A DNA stretch of 64,000 nt, from positions 279,849 through 343,848 of the forward strand of contig NZ_JAPFHA010000001.1 in assembly GCF_026586805.1 (NCBI RefSeq), in the 5' to 3' direction. A program made the position numbers and the translations under genes. The stretch's first letter is position 1, and each line of letters opens with the position of its first letter. Below the pieces are notes generated by a model. It did not search any database and had not been told where the DNA came from. It saw only the letters and a list, made by a program, of their open reading frames with translations. Shown one piece after another: positions 1-8,302 of this stretch. The stretch is from Niveibacterium sp. 24ML. Its GTDB lineage: Bacteria > Pseudomonadota > Gammaproteobacteria > Burkholderiales > Rhodocyclaceae.

Positions 1-1186
1 GCTGGCCGCGGGCGATGCGGCCGCGAGTTGGTGGGAACACGCCCCCAGCGCAAGCCGGAAGCTGGAGCACGCGCTGCCGCTGGGCGAGCATTCGCGCGTC
101 ACGCTGCAACTGGCCTGGCACGGCCGGCGCACACGCCCCGCCGAAGTCAGCGACCACACACCAGGCGCCTTCGAGCAGCAAGGCATGCCTGCCCGCATCC
201 AGTTGCGCGAGGGTACGCTGGGCACCATCACCTACCGCTTGCGGCCGATCGCACGCGGCGAGCACCGCTTCGGCCCGATCGCGGTGCGCGTCGGCTCACC
301 GCTCGGGCTGTGGCAGCGGCAGCACCTGATTGCGGCGGACAACACGGTACGGGTGTATCCGAACTTCACTGTTTACAGCCGGCACGCGCTACTGGCCGCC
401 GATGCGCGCACCGCCGCCAGCGGGGTGCTCAAACGTCGCCGGCGCGGGCAGGGGCTGGATTTCGAACAACTGCGCGAATACCGCGAAGGCGACACGCCGC
501 GGCAGATCGACTGGCGCGCCACCGCGCGCCTCGGCAAGCTGATCTCGCGCGAATATCAGGACGAACGCGACCAGCGCATCATCCTAATGGTCGACGCCGG
601 GCGCCGCATGGGCGCGCGCGACGGCACGCTGTCGCACTTCGATCACGCCCTCGACGCGCTGCTCCTGCTGGCCTGGGTAGGGCTGCGCAACGGTGACGCC
701 GTGGGCCTGCACACGCTCGGCGGGCACCAGCGCATGCTGGCGCCGCACAAGTCGCGCGCCACGCTGGCACGCATCCTCGACGCGGTCTACGACCTCGAAC
801 CCACCCTCGAAGCTTCTGACTTCGAAGCGGCGGCGCAACAGTTGCTGGCGCGCGACAAGAAGCGGGCGCTGGTGGTGATCCTGACCAACCTGCGTGACGA
901 GGACGATGAAAACCTGCTCAGCGCCGTGCGCCTGCTCGGGAGCCGGCATCTGGTGCTGGTTGCCAGCTTGCGCGAACGCGCGCTGGACGAGGCCTGCGCG
1001 AGCCCGTCCCACACGACGCAAGGCCTGGCATTGCACGGTGCGGCGCTCGACTACCGCCAGCGCCGCGACGCGAGCTTCCGGCGCCTGCGCCAGGCGGGCG
1101 TGCTGTGCCTCGACGCCACGCCCGAAAGCCTCGCAATTACAACAGTCAACCGCTATCTGGCCGTCAAGGCGGAGGGTCGCCTCTAG
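1..1186 (+). CDS. DUF58 domain protein, 5' end outside the window
   Basis: The frame is open from the first complete codon (base 2) to the stop at 1184-1186, so the start lies upstream of the window. The DUF58 signature is clear: a basic RRRRGQG stretch, then FEQLREYREGD, RQIDWRAT and a conserved IILMVDAGRRM strand that begins a von Willebrand A-like fold (about bases 435-610). DUF58 proteins are usually encoded beside MoxR-type AAA ATPases and are thought to act with them in envelope or cofactor maturation; such a partner would be expected left of the window. An ATG at 185 is internal and would cut off conserved sequence. Family assignment is firm, function is inferred. Confidence 0.85.
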   Translation, partial: LAAGDAAASWWEHAPSASRKLEHALPLGEHSRVTLQLAWHGRRTRPAEVSDHTPGAFEQQGMPARIQLREGTLGTITYRLRPIARGEHRFGPIAVRVGSPLGLWQRQHLIAADNTVRVYPNFTVYSRHALLAADARTAASGVLKRRRRGQGLDFEQLREYREGDTPRQIDWRATARLGKLISREYQDERDQRIILMVDAGRRMGARDGTLSHFDHALDALLLLAWVGLRNGDAVGLHTLGGHQRMLAPHKSRATLARILDAVYDLEPTLEASDFEAAAQQLLARDKKRALVVILTNLRDEDDENLLSAVRLLGSRHLVLVASLRERALDEACASPSHTTQGLALHGAALDYRQRRDASFRRLRQAGVLCLDATPESLAITTVNRYLAVKAEGRL

Positions 1187-1217
1187 GCGCCTCCGCACGC
1201 GCGGTTAAACTCGCCGG

Positions 1218-2516
1218 ATGAACGCACGCAAGCCCGATCCGATGATCCACCTCGCCCGTGGCATGGAACTGCATCGCCACGGACGCATCCCGGAAGCAGT
1301 GCGGGCCTATCAGAGCGCCCTGCAGATCGCGCCCGGCCTTCACGCCGCGACCAAGTATCAAGGACTGGCGCTGTTCCAGATGGGGCTGCGGGAACCGGGC
1401 CTGGCGATGATGCGCCGCGCCGCCGAGCAGCTGCCAGAAGACGCATCGGCGCACTTCAATCTTGGCCAGGCGCTGTGCAGCGTCGGGCGCGAATCAGACG
1501 GCCTCGCGGCCTTCATGCGGGCGGCGCAGCTTGAGCCGGGCGATGCCGATGCGGCCGCCATGGCCGCCAGCCTTGCCGAGCGACTGGGCGAACGCGGCAA
1601 GGCGATCGAACTCTGGCAAAGCGTGGTCAGCGCCCGGCCGGCGTTTGCCGAGGGCTGGGACGAACTCTCGCGCCTGTGCTACCTCGACAACCAGCTCGAG
1701 GCCGCGCTCGACGCCCACCGCCGCGCCCTGGCGCTCGACCCTTCGGTGATCGAGCGGCGCCGGATCGGCTTTGCCGACCCGGACCCCGCCCAGGCGCGCC
1801 CAATCGTCAGCCTGCCGCTCGATGCCGCGCGCCATCCGTCGATGGCAAGCCGCGAAGCGCTCGATCAATTCGCTGCAGACACCGGGCTGGCGATCATTGA
1901 TGAAGTCGTCCGCCATCCGCTCGGCTACCGCGAGCACGCGCTGGAGCGCGAGTTCCAGCCGGTGGCCTATGCCGGTCAGAACTTCCCCGGCCTGCAAACG
2001 CGGGGCAGCGATCCGCAGGAAATCATGACCATTGTGGCCACGGCGCTGGGTCGCCGCGTCAAGTGGATATCACCCGACAACGGCGTTTGCCGTCTCTCAT
2101 ACGCCGACTCGACGGCACGCACCGACATCCATGTCGACAACGAAGAGGGCGACAACCGCGATCGCTTTGCCGCAGTGCTCTACCTCAACCTGCCCGGTCA
2201 GGAGCAAGGCGGCACGACCTTCTGGCGCCAGCTTGACACGGGCTGGACGCGGCGCCTGCCTGATGAGGACCTGAAGCGCAACGGCTTCACATCCTTCAAG
2301 GCCTTCCAGGAGAAATGGCTGCCCAACCAGAACGCGCGGCGTTTTAGCGAGCTGACCGCTGACCGCAAGGCGTGGGAGCCGATCGTCGAACTCGCAATGA
2401 AGAACAATCGCCTCGTACTGTACCGCGGCGATTTCTTCCATTCGCTCTCCAGCGTGTTCGGCAGCACACCGCAGGACGGCCGCCTGGTACAGCTGTTTTT
2501 CTTCGAGCCCGCCTGA
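1218..2516 (+). CDS. TPR protein with C-terminal 2OG-Fe(II) oxygenase-like (DUF6445-type) domain
   Basis: This 432-residue protein has an N-terminal half of helical repeats typical of TPRs (about residues 10-180, including an AHFNLGQAL repeat) and a C-terminal domain resembling DUF6445. In that domain HVDNE gives His305 and Asp307, a second histidine is His408 (FFHSLSS), and an arginine follows in GRLVQLFFF. This spacing is the HxD...H iron triad plus 2-oxoglutarate-binding arginine of Fe(II) oxygenases, so it may hydroxylate a protein or small molecule. It starts 31 bp after the DUF58 gene. The domain is an inference from motif spacing, and the substrate cannot be read from the sequence. Confidence 0.7.
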   Translation: MNARKPDPMIHLARGMELHRHGRIPEAVRAYQSALQIAPGLHAATKYQGLALFQMGLREPGLAMMRRAAEQLPEDASAHFNLGQALCSVGRESDGLAAFMRAAQLEPGDADAAAMAASLAERLGERGKAIELWQSVVSARPAFAEGWDELSRLCYLDNQLEAALDAHRRALALDPSVIERRRIGFADPDPAQARPIVSLPLDAARHPSMASREALDQFAADTGLAIIDEVVRHPLGYREHALEREFQPVAYAGQNFPGLQTRGSDPQEIMTIVATALGRRVKWISPDNGVCRLSYADSTARTDIHVDNEEGDNRDRFAAVLYLNLPGQEQGGTTFWRQLDTGWTRRLPDEDLKRNGFTSFKAFQEKWLPNQNARRFSELTADRKAWEPIVELAMKNNRLVLYRGDFFHSLSSVFGSTPQDGRLVQLFFFEPA

Positions 2517-2568
2517 CCCCGAAAAGGGCTGGTTACCTGCGGTTACAAGGCGAACGGCGACGAGCGTG

Positions 2569-2581
2569 TAAAATTGTGCGA
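2569..2581 (+). promoter_or_regulatory. Candidate -10 element just upstream of ybgC
   Basis: A TAAAAT hexamer (2569-2574) ends six bases before the ybgC ATG at 2581. If it is a sigma-70 -10 box, transcription would start at or next to the ATG, giving a nearly leaderless message for the Tol-Pal operon. No good -35 at 17 bp spacing is visible; a GGTTACAA stretch at 2541-2548 sits 20 bp away. Confidence 0.3.
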
Positions 2582-3024
2582 TGCATCGACAGCACGCTCC
2601 GTCGCATCGCTTTGCGGTGCGCGTCTACTACGAAGACACAGACGCCGCCGGCGTTGTGTACTACGCGAACTACCTCAAGTTCTGCGAACGCGCACGCACC
2701 GAATGGCTCCGCGCCCTCGGTTTCGAGCAGCAAAAGCTGCGCGAAGAACGGGCGCTGGTTTTCGTCGTGCGGACCGTCGAGGCCGAATACCTCAAGAGCG
2801 GCGTGCTCGATGACGCCCTCACCGTGGAATCCTCGATCGCCGAAATCGGCCGCTCGAAGCTGGTATTTGCTCAAACCGTGATGCGCGGCAGCGAGCGCTT
2901 GTTCGATTGCCGCGTCGGCGTGGTCTGCGTCGACTGGAACAAGCGCAAACCCGCCTCGGTTCCCCCTGACATTCGGGCGCTCATGGCGGCCCACCCTGAC
3001 ACTCACACGGAATCTCACCGATGA
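2581..3024 (+). CDS. ybgC: Tol-Pal system-associated acyl-CoA thioesterase YbgC
   Basis: This 147-residue hotdog-fold protein carries the family motif YYEDTDAAGVVYYANYL (from about residue 16), whose aspartate region forms the thioesterase active site of YbgC/FadM enzymes. The histidine that often follows GVVY in enterobacterial YbgC is a tyrosine here. It is the first gene of the Tol-Pal cluster and its TGA overlaps the tolQ ATG (ATGA), as in many proteobacteria. YbgC enzymes hydrolyse acyl-CoA or acyl-ACP and are linked to phospholipid metabolism at the inner membrane. Confidence 0.93.
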   Translation: MHRQHAPSHRFAVRVYYEDTDAAGVVYYANYLKFCERARTEWLRALGFEQQKLREERALVFVVRTVEAEYLKSGVLDDALTVESSIAEIGRSKLVFAQTVMRGSERLFDCRVGVVCVDWNKRKPASVPPDIRALMAAHPDTHTESHR

Positions 3025-3698
3025 CCGGTCACGACGATCTTTCAATCCTCTCCCTGATCGCGCAAGCCAGCCTTGTCGTCAAGCTTGTGATGGCGCTTCT
3101 GGCCGGCGTGTCGTTCATGTCGTGGTACTGGATCTTCCGCAAGGGGATCTCGATCCGCGCCGCGCGCGCCCATACGGCCGATTTCGAGAAGGAGTTCTGG
3201 AGTGGCGGCGACCTGGGCGCCATGTATCGCAGCGCCGCCGCCTCGCGCGAAGCGGTCGGGCCGCTGGGCCGCATCTTCGAAGCAGGCTACCGCGAATTCG
3301 CAAAACTGCGCGGCCAGCCCAATCTCGACGCCTCCGACATCATCGACGGCGCACGGCGCGCGATGCGCGCCACCTACCAGCGCGAACTCGACGATCTGGA
3401 AGCGCACACCGCCTTCCTCGCAACCACCGGTTCGGTGAGCCCCTATGTCGGCCTCTTCGGTACCGTGTGGGGCATCATGAATGCCTTCCGCGGCCTCGGC
3501 GATGTGGGCTCGGCAACCCTCGCGCATGTCGCGCCCGGCATCGCAGAAGCCCTGGTTGCCACCGCGATCGGCCTGTTTGCCGCAATCCCTGCCGTGGTGG
3601 CCTACAACCGCTTCGCCTACGACATCGACCGCCTTGCCAACCGCTTCGAGAGCTTCATGGAAGAGTTCTCGAACATCCTGCAGCGCCAGCTCAAATGA
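3021..3698 (+). CDS. tolQ: Tol-Pal system proton channel subunit TolQ
   Basis: This 225-residue inner-membrane protein is homologous to ExbB and MotA. There is an N-terminal membrane segment (about residues 15-40, VKLVMALLAGVSFMSWYWIF), a cytoplasmic region, and two further segments around the conserved GLFGTVWGIMNAFRGL and GIAEALVATAIGLFAAIPAVVAYN motifs. TolQ with TolR uses proton-motive force to energise TolA. The start overlaps the ybgC stop by four bases. Length and motifs match the family. Confidence 0.96.
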   Translation: MTGHDDLSILSLIAQASLVVKLVMALLAGVSFMSWYWIFRKGISIRAARAHTADFEKEFWSGGDLGAMYRSAAASREAVGPLGRIFEAGYREFAKLRGQPNLDASDIIDGARRAMRATYQRELDDLEAHTAFLATTGSVSPYVGLFGTVWGIMNAFRGLGDVGSATLAHVAPGIAEALVATAIGLFAAIPAVVAYNRFAYDIDRLANRFESFMEEFSNILQRQLK

Positions 3699-3735
3699 CC
3701 CTGCCCGCACGACTCACCGCCAGCGGGGGCGCGTC

Positions 3736-4155
3736 ATGAGCCGCCGCCCCCGCCGCATGATGAACCAGATCAACGTGGTGCCGTACATCGACGTGATGCT
3801 GGTGCTGCTGATCATCTTCATGGTCGCCACGCCAATGATGACCACCGGCAATGTCAACCTGCCTTCGGTGGGCAAGGCCCCCCAGCCGCCGGCGCAGCCG
3901 ATCGAAATCCACATGGACGAGAACCTGCAGCTTTCGGTGATCGACCGCGCCCGCAAGGGCGCCCAAGCCAGGGAAGTGAGCGAGAACGAACTGGTGGGTC
4001 TGCTGCAGGACGCGCAGGCACGCAATGCCGAGCAGCCGGTGCTGATCGCCGCCGACAAGCGGGTGAGGTACGAAGCCGTCATCAACCTGATGGACGTCCT
4101 GCAGAAGAATCAGGTTCAGAAGGTTGGCCTGCTGGTGCAGCAGGGCAAACGCTAG
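3736..4155 (+). CDS. tolR: Tol-Pal system subunit TolR
   Basis: This 139-residue ExbD/TolR protein has the start MSRRPRRMMNQINVVPYIDV, then a single transmembrane helix LVLLIIFMVATPMM; the aspartate in YIDVMLVLL (Asp19) is the proton-translocating residue of the family. The periplasmic domain follows and ends in VGLLVQQGKR. The frame stays open about 250 bp upstream, but that stretch lies inside tolQ; the ATG at 3736 gives the normal length. It sits between tolQ and tolA. Confidence 0.95.
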   Translation: MSRRPRRMMNQINVVPYIDVMLVLLIIFMVATPMMTTGNVNLPSVGKAPQPPAQPIEIHMDENLQLSVIDRARKGAQAREVSENELVGLLQDAQARNAEQPVLIAADKRVRYEAVINLMDVLQKNQVQKVGLLVQQGKR

Positions 4156-4167
4156 GGATCGCCGGGC

Positions 4168-4983
4168 ATGGAATTCAACCCAGCGATGCGGACCGTGGAC
4201 GAGCCGGGCAAGTGGCTTTCGGCCGGCCTGGCCGCACTGGTACACGGCATCCTGATCGCGATCCTGTTCTGGGGCGTGAGCTGGCAGCGCAAGGCCCCCG
4301 AGTCCTTCGAGGTCGCCCTGGTCAGCGCAAACACGCCCAGCCAGGCCGCCCCGGCACCACCTCCGCCCCCGCCACGCGTCGAGCCGCGACCCGCGCCCAA
4401 GCCAGAACCCAAAGCGGAACCCGAGCCGCCCAAGCCAGCCGCCAAGCCCGATATCGCGCTGCCAAGCCCCAAACCCGAGAAGAAGCCAGAGAAAAAACCC
4501 GAGCCAAAGCCTGAGCCGAAACCAGAACCCAAGCCGAAGACCGAAAGCAAACCGGAGAAACGCGAACCCCAGCCTGACTTGCGCGCAGCGGCTGAAGCGG
4601 AAGCCAAAGCTGTGCAAACGAAGGCCGCGCGAGAGGCGGCGAAGATGCAACAGGACCGCGCGCTTAATGATGATTTGGCGCGAATCAGCAGCGGGAAAGC
4701 GTCGAAGGCCATCGACGGCTGGAAAACGAAGGTCGTAACCAAAGTCCGGGGGAATATCGTATTGCCGCCGGGGATCAACGGGAATCCAAACGCGGCTTTC
4801 TACGTCAAATTATTGCCGTCAGGTGAGATTCTTGAGGTACGACTAAAGTCCTCGAGTGGAAATGCAGCCCTTGACGCAGCCTGGGAACGGGCCATCAGGA
4901 AGTCTAGTCCACTGCCTCAGATGGAAGATGGGACGCTTCCTGATCGCGAACTAAGTCTGGATTTCAAACCCTTTGAAACGTGA
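4168..4983 (+). CDS. tolA: Cell-envelope integrity protein TolA
   Basis: This 271-residue protein has one N-terminal transmembrane helix (about residues 18-35, LAALVHGILIAILFWGV), a long low-complexity domain rich in Pro, Lys and Glu (about residues 55-140, many KPEPK/EPKPE repeats), a charged helical part, then a TonB/TolA C-terminal fold with VKLLPSGEILEVRLKSSSGN and AIRKSSPLPQ. It bridges the periplasm to TolB-Pal. The extended domain is more polyproline-like than the Ala-rich helix of E. coli TolA, a common variant. Base use in the last third (about 4650-4980) is more AT-rich than its neighbours. Confidence 0.94.
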   Translation: MEFNPAMRTVDEPGKWLSAGLAALVHGILIAILFWGVSWQRKAPESFEVALVSANTPSQAAPAPPPPPPRVEPRPAPKPEPKAEPEPPKPAAKPDIALPSPKPEKKPEKKPEPKPEPKPEPKPKTESKPEKREPQPDLRAAAEAEAKAVQTKAAREAAKMQQDRALNDDLARISSGKASKAIDGWKTKVVTKVRGNIVLPPGINGNPNAAFYVKLLPSGEILEVRLKSSSGNAALDAAWERAIRKSSPLPQMEDGTLPDRELSLDFKPFET

Positions 4984-5021
4984 CTCACGACCACTAGGAG
5001 AAACGGTCGGCCCCAATGACT

Positions 5022-5033
5022 TATAATCCCGCG
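5022..5033 (+). promoter_or_regulatory. Perfect TATAAT hexamer directly before the chosen tolB start
   Basis: TATAAT at 5022-5027 is followed by six bases and the ATG at 5034. This is the same geometry as upstream of ybgC. If used, it would give tolB an internal promoter with a start site at the ATG. The -35 position has no recognisable TTGACA-like sequence, so chance cannot be excluded. If transcription starts here, the alternative ATG at 5016 could not be used from this transcript. Confidence 0.33.
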
Positions 5034-6311
5034 ATGTTTTCAAGACGTGACTTTATTCACACCGGACTGGCAGGCGCGAGCTTGCTGGCGGTGCCGGCAC
5101 ATGCGCAGCTTCGCATCGAGATCACCGGCGCGGGTGCGCGCCAGTTCCCGATCGCGATTGCAGCCTTCGAAGGCGACGGGCTCCTGCCACGCTCGATCTC
5201 GGATGTCGTCCGCGCCGATCTTGAGCGCTGCGGCCTGTTCCGCATCGTCGAAACCGGCCCGCAACCGGTCGGCGAATCGGCCAAGATCGACTTCCCGAAC
5301 TGGAAGTACCGCGGCGCAGATGCCTTCGTGGCAGGCAGCGTCACCCGCCTGGCCGACGGACGCCTCGCGGTTCGCTTCCGGCTCTTCGATACCACCAAGG
5401 CGAGCGATCTGGGTGGCCTTGAACTGACCATCCTCACCGAGCAGTTCCGCTACGCGGCCCACCGCATCGCTGACTGGGTCTATGAGAAGCTGCTCGGCGA
5501 ACCGGGCGCCTTCTCGACGCGCATTGCCTACGTGGTCAAGAACGGCCGCCAGTATCAGTTGCAGATCGCAGATGCCGATGGGCAGAATGCCAGCGCCGCG
5601 CTGGTCTCGGACGACCCGATCATTTCGCCCGCATGGTCGCCGGATGGCACGCGCCTGGCTTACGTATCCTTCCAGACCAAAAAGCCGGTGGTGTACCTCC
5701 ACACCCTTGCGACCAAACAGCGCACCGTGCTGTCGAACTTCAAAGGCTCCAACTCCGCACCGGCATGGGCGCCCGATGGCAGCCGCCTGGCCGTAGTGCT
5801 GACCAAGGATGGCCTGTCGCAGATCTACGAACTGCGGGCTGACGGCAGTGGCGCACGGCGACTGACACAGTCGACCGGCATCGATACCGAGCCCTTCTAC
5901 TCGCCCGACGGCAAGTTCCTCTTCTTCACATCGGATCGCGGCGGCTCGCCGCAGGTCTACCGGATGCCGGCAAGCGGCGGTGATGCCGTGCGCGTGACCT
6001 TCGAGGGCAACTACAACGTCAGCCCACGCGTCTCGCCCGACAACAAGACGCTTGCCTACCTCACGCGCAGCGAGGGGCGATTCCGCATTGCCTTGATGGA
6101 CCTGGCAAGCCAGCAGGTACAGATCCTGACTGATTCAGACAAGGACGAGTCGCCGAGCTTCGCCCCGAACGGGCGCCTTGTTCTTTTCGCCACCGAGGTT
6201 GGCGGCCGCGGCGTTCTCTCCGCCGTGTCCGTGGACGGACGTGTCAAACAACGACTTTCAGGCTTCGCGGGCGACGTCCGGGAACCGGCCTGGGGGCCGC
6301 TGAGCAGGTAA
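5034..6311 (+). CDS. tolB: Tol-Pal system beta-propeller protein TolB
   Basis: The 425-residue periplasmic protein has the TolB N-terminal domain (RIEITGAGARQFPIAIAAFEGDG) and a six-bladed propeller with repeated PAWSPDGTRLAYVS, PAWAPDGSRLAVVL, PFYSPDGKFLFFTSD and PRVSPDNKTLAYLT blades. It contacts Pal and TolA under the outer membrane. The start at 5034 gives the N-terminus MFSRRDFIHTGLAGASLLAV followed by PAHA and the mature QLRIE; SRRDFI is a twin-arginine (Tat) type signal, unusual because TolB is normally a Sec substrate. An in-frame ATG at 5016 adds six residues and has an AGGAG about 15 bases upstream. Pal follows after about 50 bp. Confidence 0.95.
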   Translation: MFSRRDFIHTGLAGASLLAVPAHAQLRIEITGAGARQFPIAIAAFEGDGLLPRSISDVVRADLERCGLFRIVETGPQPVGESAKIDFPNWKYRGADAFVAGSVTRLADGRLAVRFRLFDTTKASDLGGLELTILTEQFRYAAHRIADWVYEKLLGEPGAFSTRIAYVVKNGRQYQLQIADADGQNASAALVSDDPIISPAWSPDGTRLAYVSFQTKKPVVYLHTLATKQRTVLSNFKGSNSAPAWAPDGSRLAVVLTKDGLSQIYELRADGSGARRLTQSTGIDTEPFYSPDGKFLFFTSDRGGSPQVYRMPASGGDAVRVTFEGNYNVSPRVSPDNKTLAYLTRSEGRFRIALMDLASQQVQILTDSDKDESPSFAPNGRLVLFATEVGGRGVLSAVSVDGRVKQRLSGFAGDVREPAWGPLSR

Positions 6312-6360
6312 TAAGAGCAGTACCAAGAAACTTTAGATTTGAAACAGGAGCCAGTAAAAA

Positions 6361-6876
6361 ATGCGTAAACTTCTTCTCCCTTCGCTCATCGCAATCGCCC
6401 TCGGCGCATGCAGCACCGCACCGACCGAGACCAAGCCGGTCGTCGAAACCAAGCCGACCAAGCCGGCTGAAGTGACCAAGCCAGCCGAGCCGGTCAAGGT
6501 TGACCCGCTTGCCGCGCTGAAGGATCCGAACAACATCCTCTCGAAGCGCAGCGTCTACTTCGAATTCGACAAGTACGACATCACCGCGAGCTACCAGCCG
6601 CTGGTCGAAGCCCACTCGAAGTTCCTCGTCTCCAACCCGCAACTCAAGGTGCTGATCCAGGGCAACACCGACGAGCGCGGCTCGCGTGAATACAACCTGG
6701 CCCTGGGCCAGAAGCGTGCCGAGGCCGTCAAGAAAGCCATGAGCATGCTCGGCGCAAAGGACAGCCAGCTTGAAGCCGTGAGCCTGGGCGAAGAGAAGCC
6801 GAAGAACGCCGGCCATGACGAAGCAGCATGGGCTGACAACCGCCGTGCTGACGTGCTGTACTCGGGCGAGTACTGA
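6361..6876 (+). CDS. pal: Peptidoglycan-associated lipoprotein Pal
   Basis: This 171-residue lipoprotein has signal MRKLLLPSLIAIALGACS, with the LGAC lipobox making Cys17 the lipidated residue. A Lys/Pro/Thr-rich linker follows (about residues 20-45), then an OmpA-like peptidoglycan-binding domain with YFEFDKYDI and the conserved GNTDERGSREYNLALGQKRA. Pal anchors the outer membrane to peptidoglycan and binds TolB. A CAGGAG ribosome site precedes the ATG, and cpoB begins one base after the stop. Confidence 0.97.
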   Translation: MRKLLLPSLIAIALGACSTAPTETKPVVETKPTKPAEVTKPAEPVKVDPLAALKDPNNILSKRSVYFEFDKYDITASYQPLVEAHSKFLVSNPQLKVLIQGNTDERGSREYNLALGQKRAEAVKKAMSMLGAKDSQLEAVSLGEEKPKNAGHDEAAWADNRRADVLYSGEY

Positions 6877-6877
6877 T

Positions 6878-7606
6878 ATGCGAGCCATTGTGCTCGCATT
6901 GATGCTCGGCGCGGTTGCCCTTCCGGCCCGCGCCGGGCTTTTCGACGACGACGTCGCGCGCAAGCAGATCGAAGCGCTGCGCGTTGATCATGAAAACCGC
7001 CTGCAGAAGCTTGAAGCCTCTGCCCGCGGGCAGATCGAACTGGCGAATCAGATCGAAAGCCTGAAGCAGGAAATTGCGAAACTGCGCGGCCAGATCGAAG
7101 TACTGACCAACGATCTCGACCAATCGCAAAAGCGTCAGCGTGATTTCTATGTTGACCTGGACACCCGTCTGCGCAAATTCGAAACCGTGGCAGTTGCCGC
7201 CGAAGGGGGTGATGCAGCGCCCGCGGCCGACCCGGCAAACGAAACGCGCGACTACGAAGCCGCGTTGAATCTGGTCAAGGCCGGCAAGAACAAAGAAGCC
7301 GCGGCCGCGTTCATCGCCTTCACCAAGGCCCACCCGAAGAGCAGCTTCCTGCCGAGCGCGAATTACTGGGCCGCGTCAGCCCTGTACCAGCAACGGGAAA
7401 TCGCCGAAGCCGTCAAGTACTACGGGAAGACCGCGGATACCTGGCCGGACGACGCTCGCGCGCCGGATGCGCTGCTCGGGCTCTCCAATTGCCAGGCAGA
7501 ACTGGGCGACAAGAAAGGCGCGCGCGCCTCGCTCGAGAAGATCGTTTCGCGCTACCCCTCCAGCCCCGCCGCACAGACTGCAAAGCAGCGCCTGGGCAAG
7601 AAGTGA
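6878..7606 (+). CDS. cpoB: Cell-division coordinator CpoB (YbgF)
   Basis: This 242-residue periplasmic protein has a signal peptide MRAIVLALMLGAVALPARAG, an N-terminal coiled coil (about residues 28-100, with heptad-like IESLKQEIAKLRGQIEVL), then TPR repeats (YEAALNLVKAGKNKEAAAAF, SANYWAASALYQQREIAEAV, DALLGLSNCQAELGD) as in YbgF. CpoB links PBP1B activity to Tol-Pal during septation. The ATG at 6878 gives a proper signal peptide; the in-frame ATG at 6815 lies inside pal. It overlaps queE by four bases. Confidence 0.92.
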   Translation: MRAIVLALMLGAVALPARAGLFDDDVARKQIEALRVDHENRLQKLEASARGQIELANQIESLKQEIAKLRGQIEVLTNDLDQSQKRQRDFYVDLDTRLRKFETVAVAAEGGDAAPAADPANETRDYEAALNLVKAGKNKEAAAAFIAFTKAHPKSSFLPSANYWAASALYQQREIAEAVKYYGKTADTWPDDARAPDALLGLSNCQAELGDKKGARASLEKIVSRYPSSPAAQTAKQRLGKK

Positions 7607-8271
7607 GTCGTCTTGATGCCACGGTCGGCGCAACGCGTTTGCGCCTGACCGAGATTTTCTTTTCGCTGCAAGGCGAATCGACCCGGGTTGGCCTGCCCAC
7701 CGTCTTCATCCGCCTCACCGGCTGCCCGCTGCGCTGTAGCTGGTGCGATACCACCTACTCCTTCACCGGCGGCGAATGGCACACGATCGATGAGATCCTG
7801 GCCATCACCGCAACGCATGGCACCCACACGGTGTGCGTCACCGGCGGCGAGCCGCTTGCGCAGAAGCCCTGCCTGACACTGCTCACCGCACTGTGCGAGG
7901 CCGGCTATTCCGTATCGCTTGAGACTTCAGGCGCGCTGGACATCAGCCAGGTCGACCCACGCGTGTCGCGCATCATGGATCTCAAGGCCCCCGGTTCCGG
8001 CGAAGCAGCCAGGAACCATTGGCCCAACATCGCCCAATTGCGCAGCGACGACGAAGTCAAGATCGTGCTCGCCGACGAGGCGGACTACCTTTGGGCGCGC
8101 GAGCAAATCGCCACGCACGCGCTCGATCGCCGCTGCACCGTGCTGCTCTCTCCGGTGCAAGGCACTCTGCGCCCGGACCAATTGGCCGAGTGGGTCTTGC
8201 GCGACCGCCTGGCCGTGCGGATGCAGGTTCAGTTGCACAAGGTAATCTGGGGCAACCAGCCGGGTCGCTAA
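7603..8271 (+). CDS. queE: 7-carboxy-7-deazaguanine synthase QueE
   Basis: This radical-SAM enzyme converts 6-carboxytetrahydropterin to 7-carboxy-7-deazaguanine in the queuosine pathway. From a GTG start at 7603 it has 222 residues. The iron-sulfur motif CPLRCSWC gives Cys41, Cys45 and Cys48 in the CxxxCxxC form, and FSLQGES and CVTGGEPL follow the family pattern. The GTG is the only start giving the usual length and overlaps the cpoB stop (GTGA). An upstream in-frame ATG at 7489 would lie inside cpoB. Confidence 0.93.
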   Translation: MSRLDATVGATRLRLTEIFFSLQGESTRVGLPTVFIRLTGCPLRCSWCDTTYSFTGGEWHTIDEILAITATHGTHTVCVTGGEPLAQKPCLTLLTALCEAGYSVSLETSGALDISQVDPRVSRIMDLKAPGSGEAARNHWPNIAQLRSDDEVKIVLADEADYLWAREQIATHALDRRCTVLLSPVQGTLRPDQLAEWVLRDRLAVRMQVQLHKVIWGNQPGR

Positions 8272-8302
8272 GCCCCGCCCCCCTTTGATTGAAGGAACAC
8301 TC

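Noticed and set aside
4380..4570. DNA repeat region within tolA
   Set aside because: The repetitive bases simply encode the Lys/Pro/Glu extended domain normal for TolA; it is not a mobile or regulatory repeat.
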